64,000 bases of DNA from assembly GCA_001898835.1 (NCBI GenBank), contig MKVM01000001.1, positions 186,001 through 250,000 on the forward strand, in the 5' to 3' direction. Positions 42,516-50,948 of the stretch are shown one piece after another. Position 1 is the first letter of the stretch. Each line of letters opens with the position of its first letter. Both the position numbers and the translations under genes were made by a program. This DNA is from Micrococcales bacterium 72-143 (lineage in GTDB: Bacteria > Actinomycetota > Actinomycetes > Actinomycetales > Microbacteriaceae). The notes below the pieces were generated by a model. That model saw nothing but the letters and a program-made list of their open reading frames with translations. It ran no database searches and was not told the DNA's origin.

Positions 42516-44230
42516 GGTGCAAGGGCGGTGCGCAGGGTGTCGAGTCCCACGCCGCCGAGGTCGAGCGCGTGCTTGTGGAAGTCCCGGAACGAGAACGCCG
42601 ACCCCGCCCGACGCTGCGCGTCGTCGCGGATCTGCTCCCAGATGCGCTGCCCCACCTTGTACGAGGGCGCCTGCCCCGGCCAGCCGAGGTAGCGGTTCAC
42701 CTCGAAGCGCACGAACGCGTCGTCCATGTTGACGTTGCGGCGCATGAACTCCAGGGCGAAGTCCGCATCCCAGACACCGTCGGACGGCAGGTCCTCCAGC
42801 CCGCGGATGCGCGGCTTCGGCTTGCCGAGGTGCACGCCGATGTCCAGCACGACACGGGCGGCGCGCATGCGCTGCCCGTCGAGCATGCCGAGGCGGTCGG
42901 CGGGGTCGTCGAGGTAGCCGAGCTCCTCCATGAGCCGCTCCGCGTAGAGCGCCCAGCCCTCGGCATGGCCGCTCGTGCCGGCGAGCTGACGCCGCCAGGT
43001 GTTGAGCTCGGCGCGGTTGTAGACGGCCTGCCCGATCTGCAGGTGGTGCCCGGGGACGCCCTCGTGGAAGACGGTGGTCTTCTCGCGCCAGGTGTCGAAC
43101 TCGGTGACGCCCTCGGGCACGCTCCACCACATCCGTCCCGGGCGGGAGAAGTCGTCGGAGGGGCCCGTGTAGTAGATGCCGCCGTCCTGTGTGGGGGCGA
43201 TCATGCACTCGAGGGCGCGCACCGGGGCGGGGATGTCGAAGTGGGTGCGACCGAGCTCGTCGACGACGCGGTCGCTGAGCTCCTGCATCCAGGCCTTGAG
43301 CGCGTCGGTGCCGTGCAGCTTGCGGCTCGCGTCCTTCTCCAGGTGCGCGACCGCCTGCTCGACGCTCGCGCCCGGCAGGACCTCGTCGGCGACGCGGGTC
43401 TGCTCGTCGATCATGCGCTCGAGCTCTCCGACGCCCCACTCGTAGGTCTCGTCGAGGTCGATCTCGGCCCCCAGGAAGTGCCGCGACCGCAGCGCGTAGA
43501 GCTCGCGGCCGACGCCGTCCCGCTCGGATGCGGCCGGCAGCAGCTCGGTCTCCAGGAAGTCGGCGAGGTCACGGTAGGCGGCCGCGGCGGCGTCCGCCCC
43601 GCGTGCGAGGTCGGAACGCAGGCTCTCCGGCAGTTCGCCCGAGTCGAGTGCGGCGCCCCCGGTGAACTCGGCGAAGAAGCCGTCGGTGCGGCCGTTGCGC
43701 CGCGCCTGCTCGGCGACCTCGCGCACCTGGCGCTTCGCCGGGACGACGCCCTCCGCGATGCCTGACCGAAGCGTCTCGACGTAGCCCGCGACCGCCCCGG
43801 GAAGGTTGCCGAGCCGCTCGGCGATCGTGGCCCAGTCCTCGGCGGAGGCCGTCGGCATGAGATCGAACGACTCGCGGATCTCCTGCGCGGGAGAGGCGAT
43901 GACGTTGAGGTCGCGCAGGTGCAGACGCGCGTCGTGTGCCTCGAGCGACAGCCGCGACTCGGCGAGGAGGTCGGCCTTCGTCACCTCGTCGACGGCATCC
44001 ACGGGCTCCGCCGCCTCGAGCCGACGGACGAGGTCGCGCGTGGCGTCAGCGAGGCGGTCGTGGCCCGCGGGCGAGAGGTCGCCGTACTCCCCCGTGCGCC
44101 CGGGGACGCCGATGTAGATGGCGACGTCGGGCACGAGGTCGACGAGGGTGGACACCCACTCCTCGGCGATCGCGTCGATGGGCGTGGTGGGGCGTGCTTC
44201 GCCGGCGCCCTGAGGCTCTCGAAGGGTCAT
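42512..44230 (-). CDS. DUF885 family metallopeptidase-like protein
   Basis: A 572-aa protein with the DUF885 zinc-peptidase signature FHEGVPGHHLQ (about 370-380), followed by GHAEGWALYAERL, a second conserved metal-site region. No signal peptide is visible, so it is probably cytoplasmic. The substrate is unknown. Start ATG 44230 is 6 bases after TAGGGT, giving a leaderless mRNA. It heads an operon with DUF4166 and the TIGR01777 SDR. Confidence 0.9.
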   Translation of the reverse strand: MTLREPQGAGEARPTTPIDAIAEEWVSTLVDLVPDVAIYIGVPGRTGEYGDLSPAGHDRLADATRDLVRRLEAAEPVDAVDEVTKADLLAESRLSLEAHDARLHLRDLNVIASPAQEIRESFDLMPTASAEDWATIAERLGNLPGAVAGYVETLRSGIAEGVVPAKRQVREVAEQARRNGRTDGFFAEFTGGAALDSGELPESLRSDLARGADAAAAAYRDLADFLETELLPAASERDGVGRELYALRSRHFLGAEIDLDETYEWGVGELERMIDEQTRVADEVLPGASVEQAVAHLEKDASRKLHGTDALKAWMQELSDRVVDELGRTHFDIPAPVRALECMIAPTQDGGIYYTGPSDDFSRPGRMWWSVPEGVTEFDTWREKTTVFHEGVPGHHLQIGQAVYNRAELNTWRRQLAGTSGHAEGWALYAERLMEELGYLDDPADRLGMLDGQRMRAARVVLDIGVHLGKPKPRIRGLEDLPSDGVWDADFALEFMRRNVNMDDAFVRFEVNRYLGWPGQAPSYKVGQRIWEQIRDDAQRRAGSAFSFRDFHKHALDLGGVGLDTLRTALAP

Positions 44231-44236
44231 GCGTCC

Positions 44237-44242
44237 ACCCTA
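44237..44242 (-). promoter_or_regulatory. -10 of the leaderless DUF885 operon
   Basis: TAGGGT (minus) ends 6 bases before the DUF885 ATG, with no Shine-Dalgarno. Confidence 0.55.
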
Positions 44243-44296
44243 GGCTGGGGCGCCGACGCGCCGCCCGGGACCTCGGTCCCGCGTCTGCCCCTCGGG

Positions 44297-44557
44297 CTAC
44301 TCGCGGTCGAGGTCCCGTTCGAGCATCGCCACGAGCGAGTCGAGCGTGTCGGCGTCATCGCTCACGAGCGTGACGCGTTCGCCGTGGTCGATGCCGAGCG
44401 AGAGCACCCCGAGGATGCTCGCGGCGTTGACGCTGCGCCCGGAAGCCGCGGTCAGGGTGACGGGGGCGGGCGCCTGCGCGGCCGCCTGCGAGAAGAGGGC
44501 GGCCGGGCGCGCGTGCAGCCCGACGGTCGAGGCGACCACGACGGTGCGTTCCGGCAT
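44297..44557 (-). CDS. ptsH: HPr phosphocarrier protein
   Basis: An 86-aa HPr. The phosphorylated His15 lies in GLHARPA (13-19), and Ser46 is present in ASILGVLSLG. It transfers phosphate from enzyme I to PTS enzyme II proteins. ATG 44557 is preceded by GAGAGGAG. It lies between polA and the DUF885 gene; no other PTS gene is in the window. Confidence 0.93.
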   Translation of the reverse strand: MPERTVVVASTVGLHARPAALFSQAAAQAPAPVTLTAASGRSVNAASILGVLSLGIDHGERVTLVSDDADTLDSLVAMLERDLDRE

Positions 44558-44608
44558 CGGCTCTCCTCTCGGCCACTTCGCCAACGTGACGGCGCGGATG
44601 CGTTCCGT

Positions 44609-47275
44609 CTAGTGTGCTGCAGCGTCCCAGTTGGGGCCAGTCCCGATCTGCACATCCAGCGGAACCGAGAGCTCGGCGGCGCCCGCCATCCCCGCGGTGA
44701 CGATGTCGCGCATCCGCTCCAGCTCGCCCGGGGCGACCTCGAAGACCAGCTCGTCGTGCACCTGCAGGAGCATCCGGGACGACAGCTGCTGCGCCCGCAT
44801 CTCGGCGTCGATGGTGAGCATCGCGCGCTTGATGATGTCGGCGGCGGACCCCTGGATGGGCGAGTTGAGAGCTTGCCGCTCGGCGTTCTCGCGCAGGACG
44901 CGGTTGGTGGAGCTGAGGTCGGAGAATGGCCGCCGGCGCCCGAAGATCGTCGTCGTGTAGCCGTCGATGCGGGCCTGCTCGACGACGCCGCGCAGATAGT
45001 CGCGTACGGCGCCGAAGCGGGCGAAGTAGTCGGCGATGAGCTCGCGGGCCTCGCTCACCTCGATGCGCAGCTGCTTGCTGAGGCCGAACGGGCTCAGGCC
45101 GTAGGCGAGACCGTACGACATCGCCTTCACCTTGGTGCGCATGAGCGGGGTCACGTCGGCGGGCTCGACGTGGAACACGCGCGCGCCGACGAAGCGGTGC
45201 AGGTCCTCGCCCGAGTGGAACGCCTCGATGAGCCCCGCGTCCTCGGAGAGGTGCGCCATGATCCGCATCTCGATCTGCGAGTAGTCGGCGGTGAGCAGGG
45301 TCTCGAACCCCTCCCCGGCGAGGAACGCCGCGCGCACCTCGCGCCCGACCTCCGTCTTCACGGGGATGTTCTGCAGGTTCGGGTCGTTCGACGAGATGCG
45401 GCCGGTAGCCGAGCCCGTCTGCTCGTAGGTGGTGTGGATGCGGCGGTCGGCGCCGATCGAGGTCTGCAGGGTCTCGACGATCTGGCGGATCTTCGTCGCG
45501 TCGCGGTGCTGCAGCAGCAGCTCCAGGAACGGATGCGGATGCTGCTCCTGCAGGTCGGCGAGCGCCTGCGCGTCGGTCGAGTAGCCGGTCTTGTTCGAGC
45601 GGGTCTTCGGCATGCCGAGCTGCTCGAAGAGCACCTCCTGGAGCTGCTTCGGCGAGCCGAGGTTGACCTCGCGTCCGATCTCCGCGTACGCGCGCTGCGC
45701 GATCTCGGCGGCCTGCGCGCCGAGGCGGGAGTTGAGCTCGCCGAGCACCTCGTCGGACACCGTGATGCCCTGCAGCTCCATCCGGGCGAGCACCGGCACG
45801 AGGGGCACCTCGATGTCGTGCTGCACCGCGAGCGAGCCGGGGTCGAGCCGCGCATCGAGCTCCGCCTGCAGCCGCACGAGGTACCAGGCCTCCGTGGCGG
45901 GGCTCAGCGCCTCCGTCTCGGGCACGAGCTGGCTGGGGTCGGGCTCGGGCAGGGTCTCGCCGAGGTAGTAGTAGACGAGCCCGCCGAGGCTGTCGGCCTT
46001 CGTCGAGGGACGCAGCAGCCAGGCGGAGAGGGCGGTGTCGCCCGCGACGCCGTCGAGCGCGAGCCCCGCCGCGTGCAGCGTCTTCAGCTGGCGCTTCGCA
46101 TCGTGCAGATACTTGGGGGCGTCGGAGGCGAGCCAGGCCTCGAGGGCCGTGTAGTCGGGGCGGCTGGGTGCCCAGGGCACCCAGGCGGTCTCGGTGAGGC
46201 TCGCGATGCCGAAGCCCTCGACCTGGCCGTTCACCGTGGCGATCCGCAGCCCGAGCGGCACGGTGCCGCCCTGCGACTGGGTCGCGAGCCACTTGGCGAG
46301 CTCCTCGTCGATCATGGTGCGCACGACGGGCGCCGTGATCGCGCCGGGCGCGTCGGCGTCCGCCTCGACGAGGACGGCGTCCGCGGCCGCGCCCTCGATC
46401 TTGAAGACCCGGTCGAGGAGGGTGCGGAACTGGAGGCGGTCGAACACCGCGCGCACGGCGGTCGGGTCGATCGGCTGGCGCTCGAGGTCGGCGGGACCGT
46501 AGGGCAGCTCGACGTCGCGCACGAGGCGGTTCAGGCGGCGGTTGCGCACCACGCGGTCCTGCTGGTCGCGCAGGTTCTGCCCGACGACGCCCTTGATCTC
46601 GTCGGCGTGGGCGAGCAGCTCGTCGACCGTGCCGTACTGCTGGATCCACTTGACGGCCGTCTTCTCGCCCACCTTGTCGACGCCGGGCAGGTTGTCGCTC
46701 GTCTCGCCGACGAGTGCCGCGATCTCGGGGTACTGCTCGGGGCGGATTCCGTAGCGCTCGAGCACCGCATCCGTGTCGTAGGTCTTCAGCTCGCTGACCC
46801 CGCGCACGTTCGGGTAGAGGAGGGTGACGTCGTCGTCGACGAGCTGGATGGTGTCGCGGTCGCCCGAGACGACGAGAACCCGGTAGCCGTCGGCGGCGCC
46901 GCGCGTCGCGAGGGTCGCGAGGATGTCGTCGGCCTCGAAGTCCTCCTTCGAGAGGGTGCGGATGTTCATGGCGTGCAGCGCCTCCTCGAGCAGCGGCACC
47001 TGGCCGACGAACTCGGGCGGGGTCTCGCCGCGGGTGCCCTTGTACTCCGCGTACTCGCGGGTGCGGAAGGAGTAGCGCGAGATGTCGAACGCGACCGCGA
47101 GGTGGGTGGGCTTCTGCGCCTGCAGCAGGTTCAGCAGCATCGAGATGAAGCCGTGGATGGCGTTCGTGTGCTGCCCGTCGCGCGTGACGAAGCTGTCGAC
47201 CGGGAGCGCGTAGAACGCCCGGAACGCCAGCGAGTGGCCGTCGATGAGCAGGAGCGTAGGCTTTTCTTCCGGCAC
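44609..47275 (-). CDS. polA: DNA polymerase I
   Basis: An 888-aa repair/replication polymerase. The 5' nuclease domain (1 to about 310) starts with LLIDGHSLAFRAFYAL. The central 3'-5' exonuclease fold lacks an obvious DxE motif, as in mycobacterial Pol I, so proofreading is probably absent. The polymerase domain has LTADYSQIEMRIMAH (motif A) and LQVHDELVFEV (motif C). The GTG start is 6 bases after TAGGCT, implying a leaderless mRNA. Confidence 0.96.
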   Translation of the reverse strand: MPEEKPTLLLIDGHSLAFRAFYALPVDSFVTRDGQHTNAIHGFISMLLNLLQAQKPTHLAVAFDISRYSFRTREYAEYKGTRGETPPEFVGQVPLLEEALHAMNIRTLSKEDFEADDILATLATRGAADGYRVLVVSGDRDTIQLVDDDVTLLYPNVRGVSELKTYDTDAVLERYGIRPEQYPEIAALVGETSDNLPGVDKVGEKTAVKWIQQYGTVDELLAHADEIKGVVGQNLRDQQDRVVRNRRLNRLVRDVELPYGPADLERQPIDPTAVRAVFDRLQFRTLLDRVFKIEGAAADAVLVEADADAPGAITAPVVRTMIDEELAKWLATQSQGGTVPLGLRIATVNGQVEGFGIASLTETAWVPWAPSRPDYTALEAWLASDAPKYLHDAKRQLKTLHAAGLALDGVAGDTALSAWLLRPSTKADSLGGLVYYYLGETLPEPDPSQLVPETEALSPATEAWYLVRLQAELDARLDPGSLAVQHDIEVPLVPVLARMELQGITVSDEVLGELNSRLGAQAAEIAQRAYAEIGREVNLGSPKQLQEVLFEQLGMPKTRSNKTGYSTDAQALADLQEQHPHPFLELLLQHRDATKIRQIVETLQTSIGADRRIHTTYEQTGSATGRISSNDPNLQNIPVKTEVGREVRAAFLAGEGFETLLTADYSQIEMRIMAHLSEDAGLIEAFHSGEDLHRFVGARVFHVEPADVTPLMRTKVKAMSYGLAYGLSPFGLSKQLRIEVSEARELIADYFARFGAVRDYLRGVVEQARIDGYTTTIFGRRRPFSDLSSTNRVLRENAERQALNSPIQGSAADIIKRAMLTIDAEMRAQQLSSRMLLQVHDELVFEVAPGELERMRDIVTAGMAGAAELSVPLDVQIGTGPNWDAAAH

Positions 47276-47281
47276 GGCCCC

Positions 47282-47287
47282 AGCCTA
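47282..47287 (-). promoter_or_regulatory. -10 of leaderless polA
   Basis: TAGGCT (minus) ends 6 bases before the polA GTG at 47275, inside the 60-base divergent gap with the thioesterase gene. Confidence 0.6.
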
Positions 47288-47335
47288 GCGAGAGGGCCCG
47301 ACACCCCACCGACCGTCCCGACCGATGGAGCGCTC

Positions 47336-47761
47336 ATGGTCATCCTCCCACCCGATCTCGACCCGGAGCTCGTCGCCCGACTCGGGGAGTCGGGAGGTGG
47401 TGAGCTCCCCCGCCGCATGGGGATCGAATTCCTCGAGCTGTCGGCGTCGCACTCGGTCGCCCGGATGCCCGTGGAGGGCAACCGTCAGGTGGTGGGCCTG
47501 CTGCACGGTGGCGCCCACGTGGTGCTCGGCGAGTCGCTCGGCTCGATCTCGTCCGCGATCCACGCGGGGCCCGGGCGCATCGCGGTCGGCATCGAGATCA
47601 ACGCCACGCACAGCCGGTCGATCACCGAGGGCTGGGTCACGGGAACCTGCACCGCGCTCGTGCTCGGCCGCACCCTCTGCACCCACGAGATCGTCATGAC
47701 CGACGACGAGGGCCGTCGGCTCTCGACCGTGCGGATGACGAACTACCTGAGGGACCGGTAG
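47336..47761 (+). CDS. PaaI/hotdog-fold thioesterase
   Basis: A 141-aa hotdog-fold protein. The LLHGGAHVVLGESLGS helix and the GIEINATHSRSI strand match PaaI/MenI-type acyl-CoA thioesterases. The substrate is unknown. ATG 47336 has GGAG 5 bases upstream. It is divergent from polA. Its TAG stop directly abuts the stop of convergent pdtaR with no intervening base. Confidence 0.88.
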   Translation: MVILPPDLDPELVARLGESGGGELPRRMGIEFLELSASHSVARMPVEGNRQVVGLLHGGAHVVLGESLGSISSAIHAGPGRIAVGIEINATHSRSITEGWVTGTCTALVLGRTLCTHEIVMTDDEGRRLSTVRMTNYLRDR

Positions 47762-48367
47762 CTACTTCTTCGGCGCGAGCTGGTCGATGATCGCCTGGGC
47801 CACGTCGTGCATGGTGAGGCGGCGGTCCATGGACGCCTTCTGGATCCAGCGGAACGCCTCCGGCTCGGAGAGGCCCATCTTCTCGTTGAGCAGTCCCTTG
47901 GCGCGGTCGACGAGCTTGCGGGTCTCGAAGCGCTCGACCATGTCGGCGACCTCGGCCTCGAGGGTCACGATCTGCTGGTAGCGGCTGAGCGCGATCTCGA
48001 TCGCCGGCAGCAGGTCGTTGGGCGTGAACGGCTTCACGACGTACGCGAGCGCACCGGCCTCCGACGCCCGCTCGACGAGCTCCTTCTGGCTGAACGCGGT
48101 GAGCAGCACGACCGGGGCGATGTGGTTCTTGGCGAGGCGCTCGGCCGCGGAGATGCCGTCCAGCTGCGGCATCTTGACGTCCATGACGACGAGGTCGGGA
48201 CGCAGTTCGGTGGCGAGCGCCACGGCGGTCTCGCCGTCGCCGGCCTCCCCCACGACGTCGAAGCCGTTGTCGCGCAGGATCTCGACGATGTCGAGCCGGA
48301 TGAGGGACTCATCCTCGGCGACGACGACGCGCCGGGGGGCGATGGGGGCTGCTTCCGTCTCACTCAC
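47762..48367 (-). CDS. pdtaR: ANTAR response regulator (PdtaR-type)
   Basis: A 201-aa response regulator. The receiver domain has Glu18/Asp19/Glu20 and phospho-acceptor Asp63 (VMDVKMP) and the conserved Lys in VVKPF. The C-terminal ANTAR RNA-binding domain is at about 132-193 (RKLVDRAKGLL, EAFRWIQKASMDRRL). It acts by antitermination on RNA hairpins when phosphorylated. The GTG start is 6 bases after a TAGGAT -10. It lies near polA, as in M. tuberculosis; its sensor kinase is not in the window. Confidence 0.93.
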   Translation of the reverse strand: MSETEAAPIAPRRVVVAEDESLIRLDIVEILRDNGFDVVGEAGDGETAVALATELRPDLVVMDVKMPQLDGISAAERLAKNHIAPVVLLTAFSQKELVERASEAGALAYVVKPFTPNDLLPAIEIALSRYQQIVTLEAEVADMVERFETRKLVDRAKGLLNEKMGLSEPEAFRWIQKASMDRRLTMHDVAQAIIDQLAPKK

Positions 48368-48373
48368 CCCTGA

Positions 48374-48379
48374 ATCCTA
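48374..48379 (-). promoter_or_regulatory. -10 of leaderless pdtaR
   Basis: TAGGAT (minus) ends 6 bases before GTG 48367. Confidence 0.55.
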
Positions 48380-48427
48380 CGGTAACGTCAGGATGCCGCG
48401 GCGATCCCACCCGGAGCGCCCGCACCG

Positions 48428-48510
48428 GCCGGTGTGGCGGAATGGCAGACGCGACCGACTCAAAATCGGTTGTCCGTGAGGACGTGTGGGTTCGACCCCC
48501 ACCACCGGCA
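48428..48510 (+). tRNA. tRNA-Leu (anticodon CAA)
   Basis: The 7-bp acceptor stem GCCGGTG pairs with CACCGGC, followed by discriminator A. The anticodon stem ACCGA/TCGGT encloses loop ctcaaaa, giving anticodon CAA (reads UUG). A long variable arm and a T-arm with GGTTCGACC mark it as class II tRNA-Leu. CCA is not encoded. The 3' end lies 3 bases from the convergent AAA+ gene stop. Confidence 0.93.
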
Positions 48511-48513
48511 CCG

Positions 48514-49710
48514 TCAGATGCGCTTGCGCCTCTTGAGGAAGTCCCGCAGTTCGGAGTAGCTCCCGTCATCGTTGCCGAAGAGCACGACGTTCCGCGCGAT
48601 GTCGAGCCACTCGCCGATCGACGGCCGCACCTCGCGGATGGCGGCCTCGAGGTCGCCCATGCCGATCATCCGCACCCGGCCGGTTCGCACGCTGTCGAGG
48701 AGCGCCGATTCGGACGCGGCCTCGCAGATGTGTGCGAGGTCGGCCCCGGAGTAGCCGTCGGTGGCTGCGGCAAGCCGGTCGAGGTCGATGGACTCCACGG
48801 GACGTCCGGTCAGCTCGGATGCGAGGATCGCGCGACGGGCGGTCAGGTCCGGCGGCAGCACGAGAACCGTGCGGTCGAAGCGGCCCGGTCGGCGGAAGGC
48901 GGGATCCACATCCCACGGCTGGTTGGTGGCCGCGAGCACGAAGAGGCCGTCGTTGTCGGATGCGACACCGTCGAGCTCGATGAGCAGCTGGTTGACGACG
49001 CCGCGCATCGCGTTGCCGACCATCTTGCTTCGCCGCTGTCCGAGGGCGTCGACCTCGTCGAGGAACAGCACTGTGGGGCCGTCGCGCCTGGCCTGCTGGA
49101 AGATCTCGTGCACGTTCGACTCGGAGACGCCGAGCATCGGGTCGAGCACGTCGGCGAGCCCGACGTTGATGAACGCCGCGCCGAGCTCGCCCGCGATGGC
49201 ACGGGCGAGGTAGGTCTTCCCGCATCCCGGGGGTCCGTACATGAGCAGACCGCCCCGCAGCTTCTTGCCGTAGAGCGCACGCAGCTCCGGGTTGCGCAAC
49301 GGCGCGAGGAAGGCTGCGTCGAGTCGCTCCTTGACGCGATCCATGCCGCCGACGTCCGCGAAGGTGATCGTGCTCGCCTCTCGTTCGAATACCGGGCCGT
49401 CGGGAGCCCCCTGCGTGACGAACATGGGAGGGACGGTGCCGTCGAGCTGCGCCTCTGCGGAGGCCCAGTCGAAGCCCGGATGCGGCAGCGTCGGCTCCGC
49501 GGGCGCCGCCGAGCGATCGAGGGCGACGCGCATGAGCGCTTGCGCGGCGAGATTCTCGGGCGCGAGCTGCAGGGCGACAGCCGCCTCGGCGAGAGACTCG
49601 GCTGTACGCCCGGACCGCGCGAGCAGCTCGCCGAGATGAACGCGCAGATCGACGTCGTCAGGTGCGGCGGCGACCGCTCGCCGCAGCGCCTCGATCGCGG
49701 CGTCGTTCAT
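48514..49710 (-). CDS. TPR-AAA+ ATPase
   Basis: A 398-aa protein. Residues 1-62 form about two TPR repeats, and a single classical AAA+ module follows (about 115-350). Walker A GPPGCGKT is at 159-166, Walker B VLFLDE at 214-219, sensor-1 Asn263, and arginine fingers are in RRPGRFDR (273-280). The pore loop is PMLG (191-194) rather than the aromatic FtsH type, and there is no protease domain. It resembles Cdc48/Vps4-like unfoldases. ATG overlaps the TPR membrane gene stop (TGATG), so the two are expressed together. Substrate unknown. Confidence 0.85.
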   Translation of the reverse strand: MNDAAIEALRRAVAAAPDDVDLRVHLGELLARSGRTAESLAEAAVALQLAPENLAAQALMRVALDRSAAPAEPTLPHPGFDWASAEAQLDGTVPPMFVTQGAPDGPVFEREASTITFADVGGMDRVKERLDAAFLAPLRNPELRALYGKKLRGGLLMYGPPGCGKTYLARAIAGELGAAFINVGLADVLDPMLGVSESNVHEIFQQARRDGPTVLFLDEVDALGQRRSKMVGNAMRGVVNQLLIELDGVASDNDGLFVLAATNQPWDVDPAFRRPGRFDRTVLVLPPDLTARRAILASELTGRPVESIDLDRLAAATDGYSGADLAHICEAASESALLDSVRTGRVRMIGMGDLEAAIREVRPSIGEWLDIARNVVLFGNDDGSYSELRDFLKRRKRI

Positions 49711-50795
49711 CAGAGCTCCCCCGCTCGCTCGAGTTCCTCGCGCGTGCGACGCAGGCCGAGCCATGACCACCCGAGCGCACCGAGGCCCAGGAGGTAGCCG
49801 ACGCACACGGCGACGACGAGGCCGAACGACGGCGCGATGGCGAACGCCGTGAGGCCGAGCAGGAGCGCGAGGAATGTCGCCGCCGTGACGGTGAGCGCGA
49901 GGTCGACTCGTGGAAGCGAGCGGAAGGCTCGCAGGAAGGCCCCCCGGCTGGTCGCGGCGGTATGCACGAGCATGATGATCACGAGGATCCAGAGGACGGC
50001 CGCCGACCATCCGATGAAGCTCTGGATCCGCGCGAAGTCGCGTTGGAGGTCAACGATCCGCACGGCGAGGTTGCCGACCACGAAGAGCGCGATCCACACG
50101 ATGCGAAGCATCTGGTTGACGGTCGCGCGGAGGTGAAACATCGCGATCCGGGAATCGGGCTCGGTCGCGAGCCGCGTGACATTGCTGGCGAGGGCCGAAC
50201 CGAAGCGGTTCATCTCGATGTCGAGCACGGCGTGGTTCTGCCGAATGAGCGGATCGCTCGGGTCGAGTGCGCGGGCGCGGCGGTAGGCGGCGTCGGCGCG
50301 GCGCGGCTGGCCGAGATCCTGCCGCACGAGGGCGTGCATGTGGTGACTGACGGCCTCATCTGGCGCGATCCGCAGCAGCTCCTCCGACGCCTCGAGGAGC
50401 CGTCTCCGGCGGCCCCAGTTGCCGATGCTGCCCACCCCGAGGTGTGCGCTGATCCAGGCGGAGAGCACGCGCACGCTCAGCGGATCGAGACGACGGGCCT
50501 CCTCGACCGCGGCACGTGCATCGAGGACGCGCCCCGCCGCGCGGAGGACGTAGGAGAGCGTCACGAGCGGCTCCGCGTCGCCCGGGCTCAGGCGGGCGGC
50601 GCGTTCGGCAGCGGAGAGTGCCAGCTCGGGTCTGCCGAGCGCGAGCTGGACATGGGCCATGAGCCGCAGGGCTTCCGCATCCTCGGGATGCGTGGCGAGG
50701 TACGGCCCGAGCAATTCCGCGGCGGCGGAGTCACGGCCGATCAGCGAGAGCTGGTGGGCGCGGGCGATCACCTGCTGCGCGTTGTCCTCCGGCAC
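49710..50795 (-). CDS. Membrane-anchored TPR protein
   Basis: A 361-aa protein. Residues 1 to about 215 are TPR-like helical pairs (AEALRLMAHVQLALGRPELA-type repeats), then four transmembrane helices (about 231-250, 260-280, 299-320, 325-347) and a charged tail. The TPR part is probably cytoplasmic. GTG 50795 is chosen because GATGAT ends 6 bases upstream; an upstream start at 50894 would cover that promoter. It is coupled to the TPR-AAA+ gene, suggesting a membrane receptor or adaptor for the unfoldase. Function is not known. Confidence 0.78.
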   Translation of the reverse strand: MPEDNAQQVIARAHQLSLIGRDSAAAELLGPYLATHPEDAEALRLMAHVQLALGRPELALSAAERAARLSPGDAEPLVTLSYVLRAAGRVLDARAAVEEARRLDPLSVRVLSAWISAHLGVGSIGNWGRRRRLLEASEELLRIAPDEAVSHHMHALVRQDLGQPRRADAAYRRARALDPSDPLIRQNHAVLDIEMNRFGSALASNVTRLATEPDSRIAMFHLRATVNQMLRIVWIALFVVGNLAVRIVDLQRDFARIQSFIGWSAAVLWILVIIMLVHTAATSRGAFLRAFRSLPRVDLALTVTAATFLALLLGLTAFAIAPSFGLVVAVCVGYLLGLGALGWSWLGLRRTREELERAGEL

Positions 50796-50801
50796 CCGGG
50801 C

Positions 50802-50807
50802 ATCATC
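50802..50807 (-). promoter_or_regulatory. -10 of the TPR/AAA+ operon
   Basis: GATGAT (minus) ends 6 bases before GTG 50795. The same hexamer and spacing occur at the HNH gene. Confidence 0.45.
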
Positions 50808-50873
50808 GCGCGCCCGGCCGCGTCGGACAAGACGCGCATTCGGGGGATGCCGCGTGCGCCCGTCCCCGGGCGC

Positions 50874-50935
50874 AACTCGGGGGACCCGCCGCATCCGTGC
50901 GCCGTTGCGCGGATGACGGGCGGATCCCCCGGGTT
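50874..50935 (-). terminator. Large imperfect hairpin downstream of pyk
   Basis: Arms of about 29 bases pair around a cgtt loop: CGGGGGA/TCCCCCG, CCCGCC/GGGCGG, ATCCG/CGGAT and GCGC/GCGC with small bulges. It begins 14 bases after the pyk stop and is the strongest hairpin in the window. Confidence 0.75.
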
Positions 50936-50948
50936 GTGGTGCGGTGGC

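Noticed and set aside
48428-50948. Genomic island inserted at tRNA-Leu
   Set aside because: No integrase, transposase, direct repeat of the tRNA 3' end or base-composition break was seen. The adjacent pair looks chromosomal, although island origin cannot be excluded.
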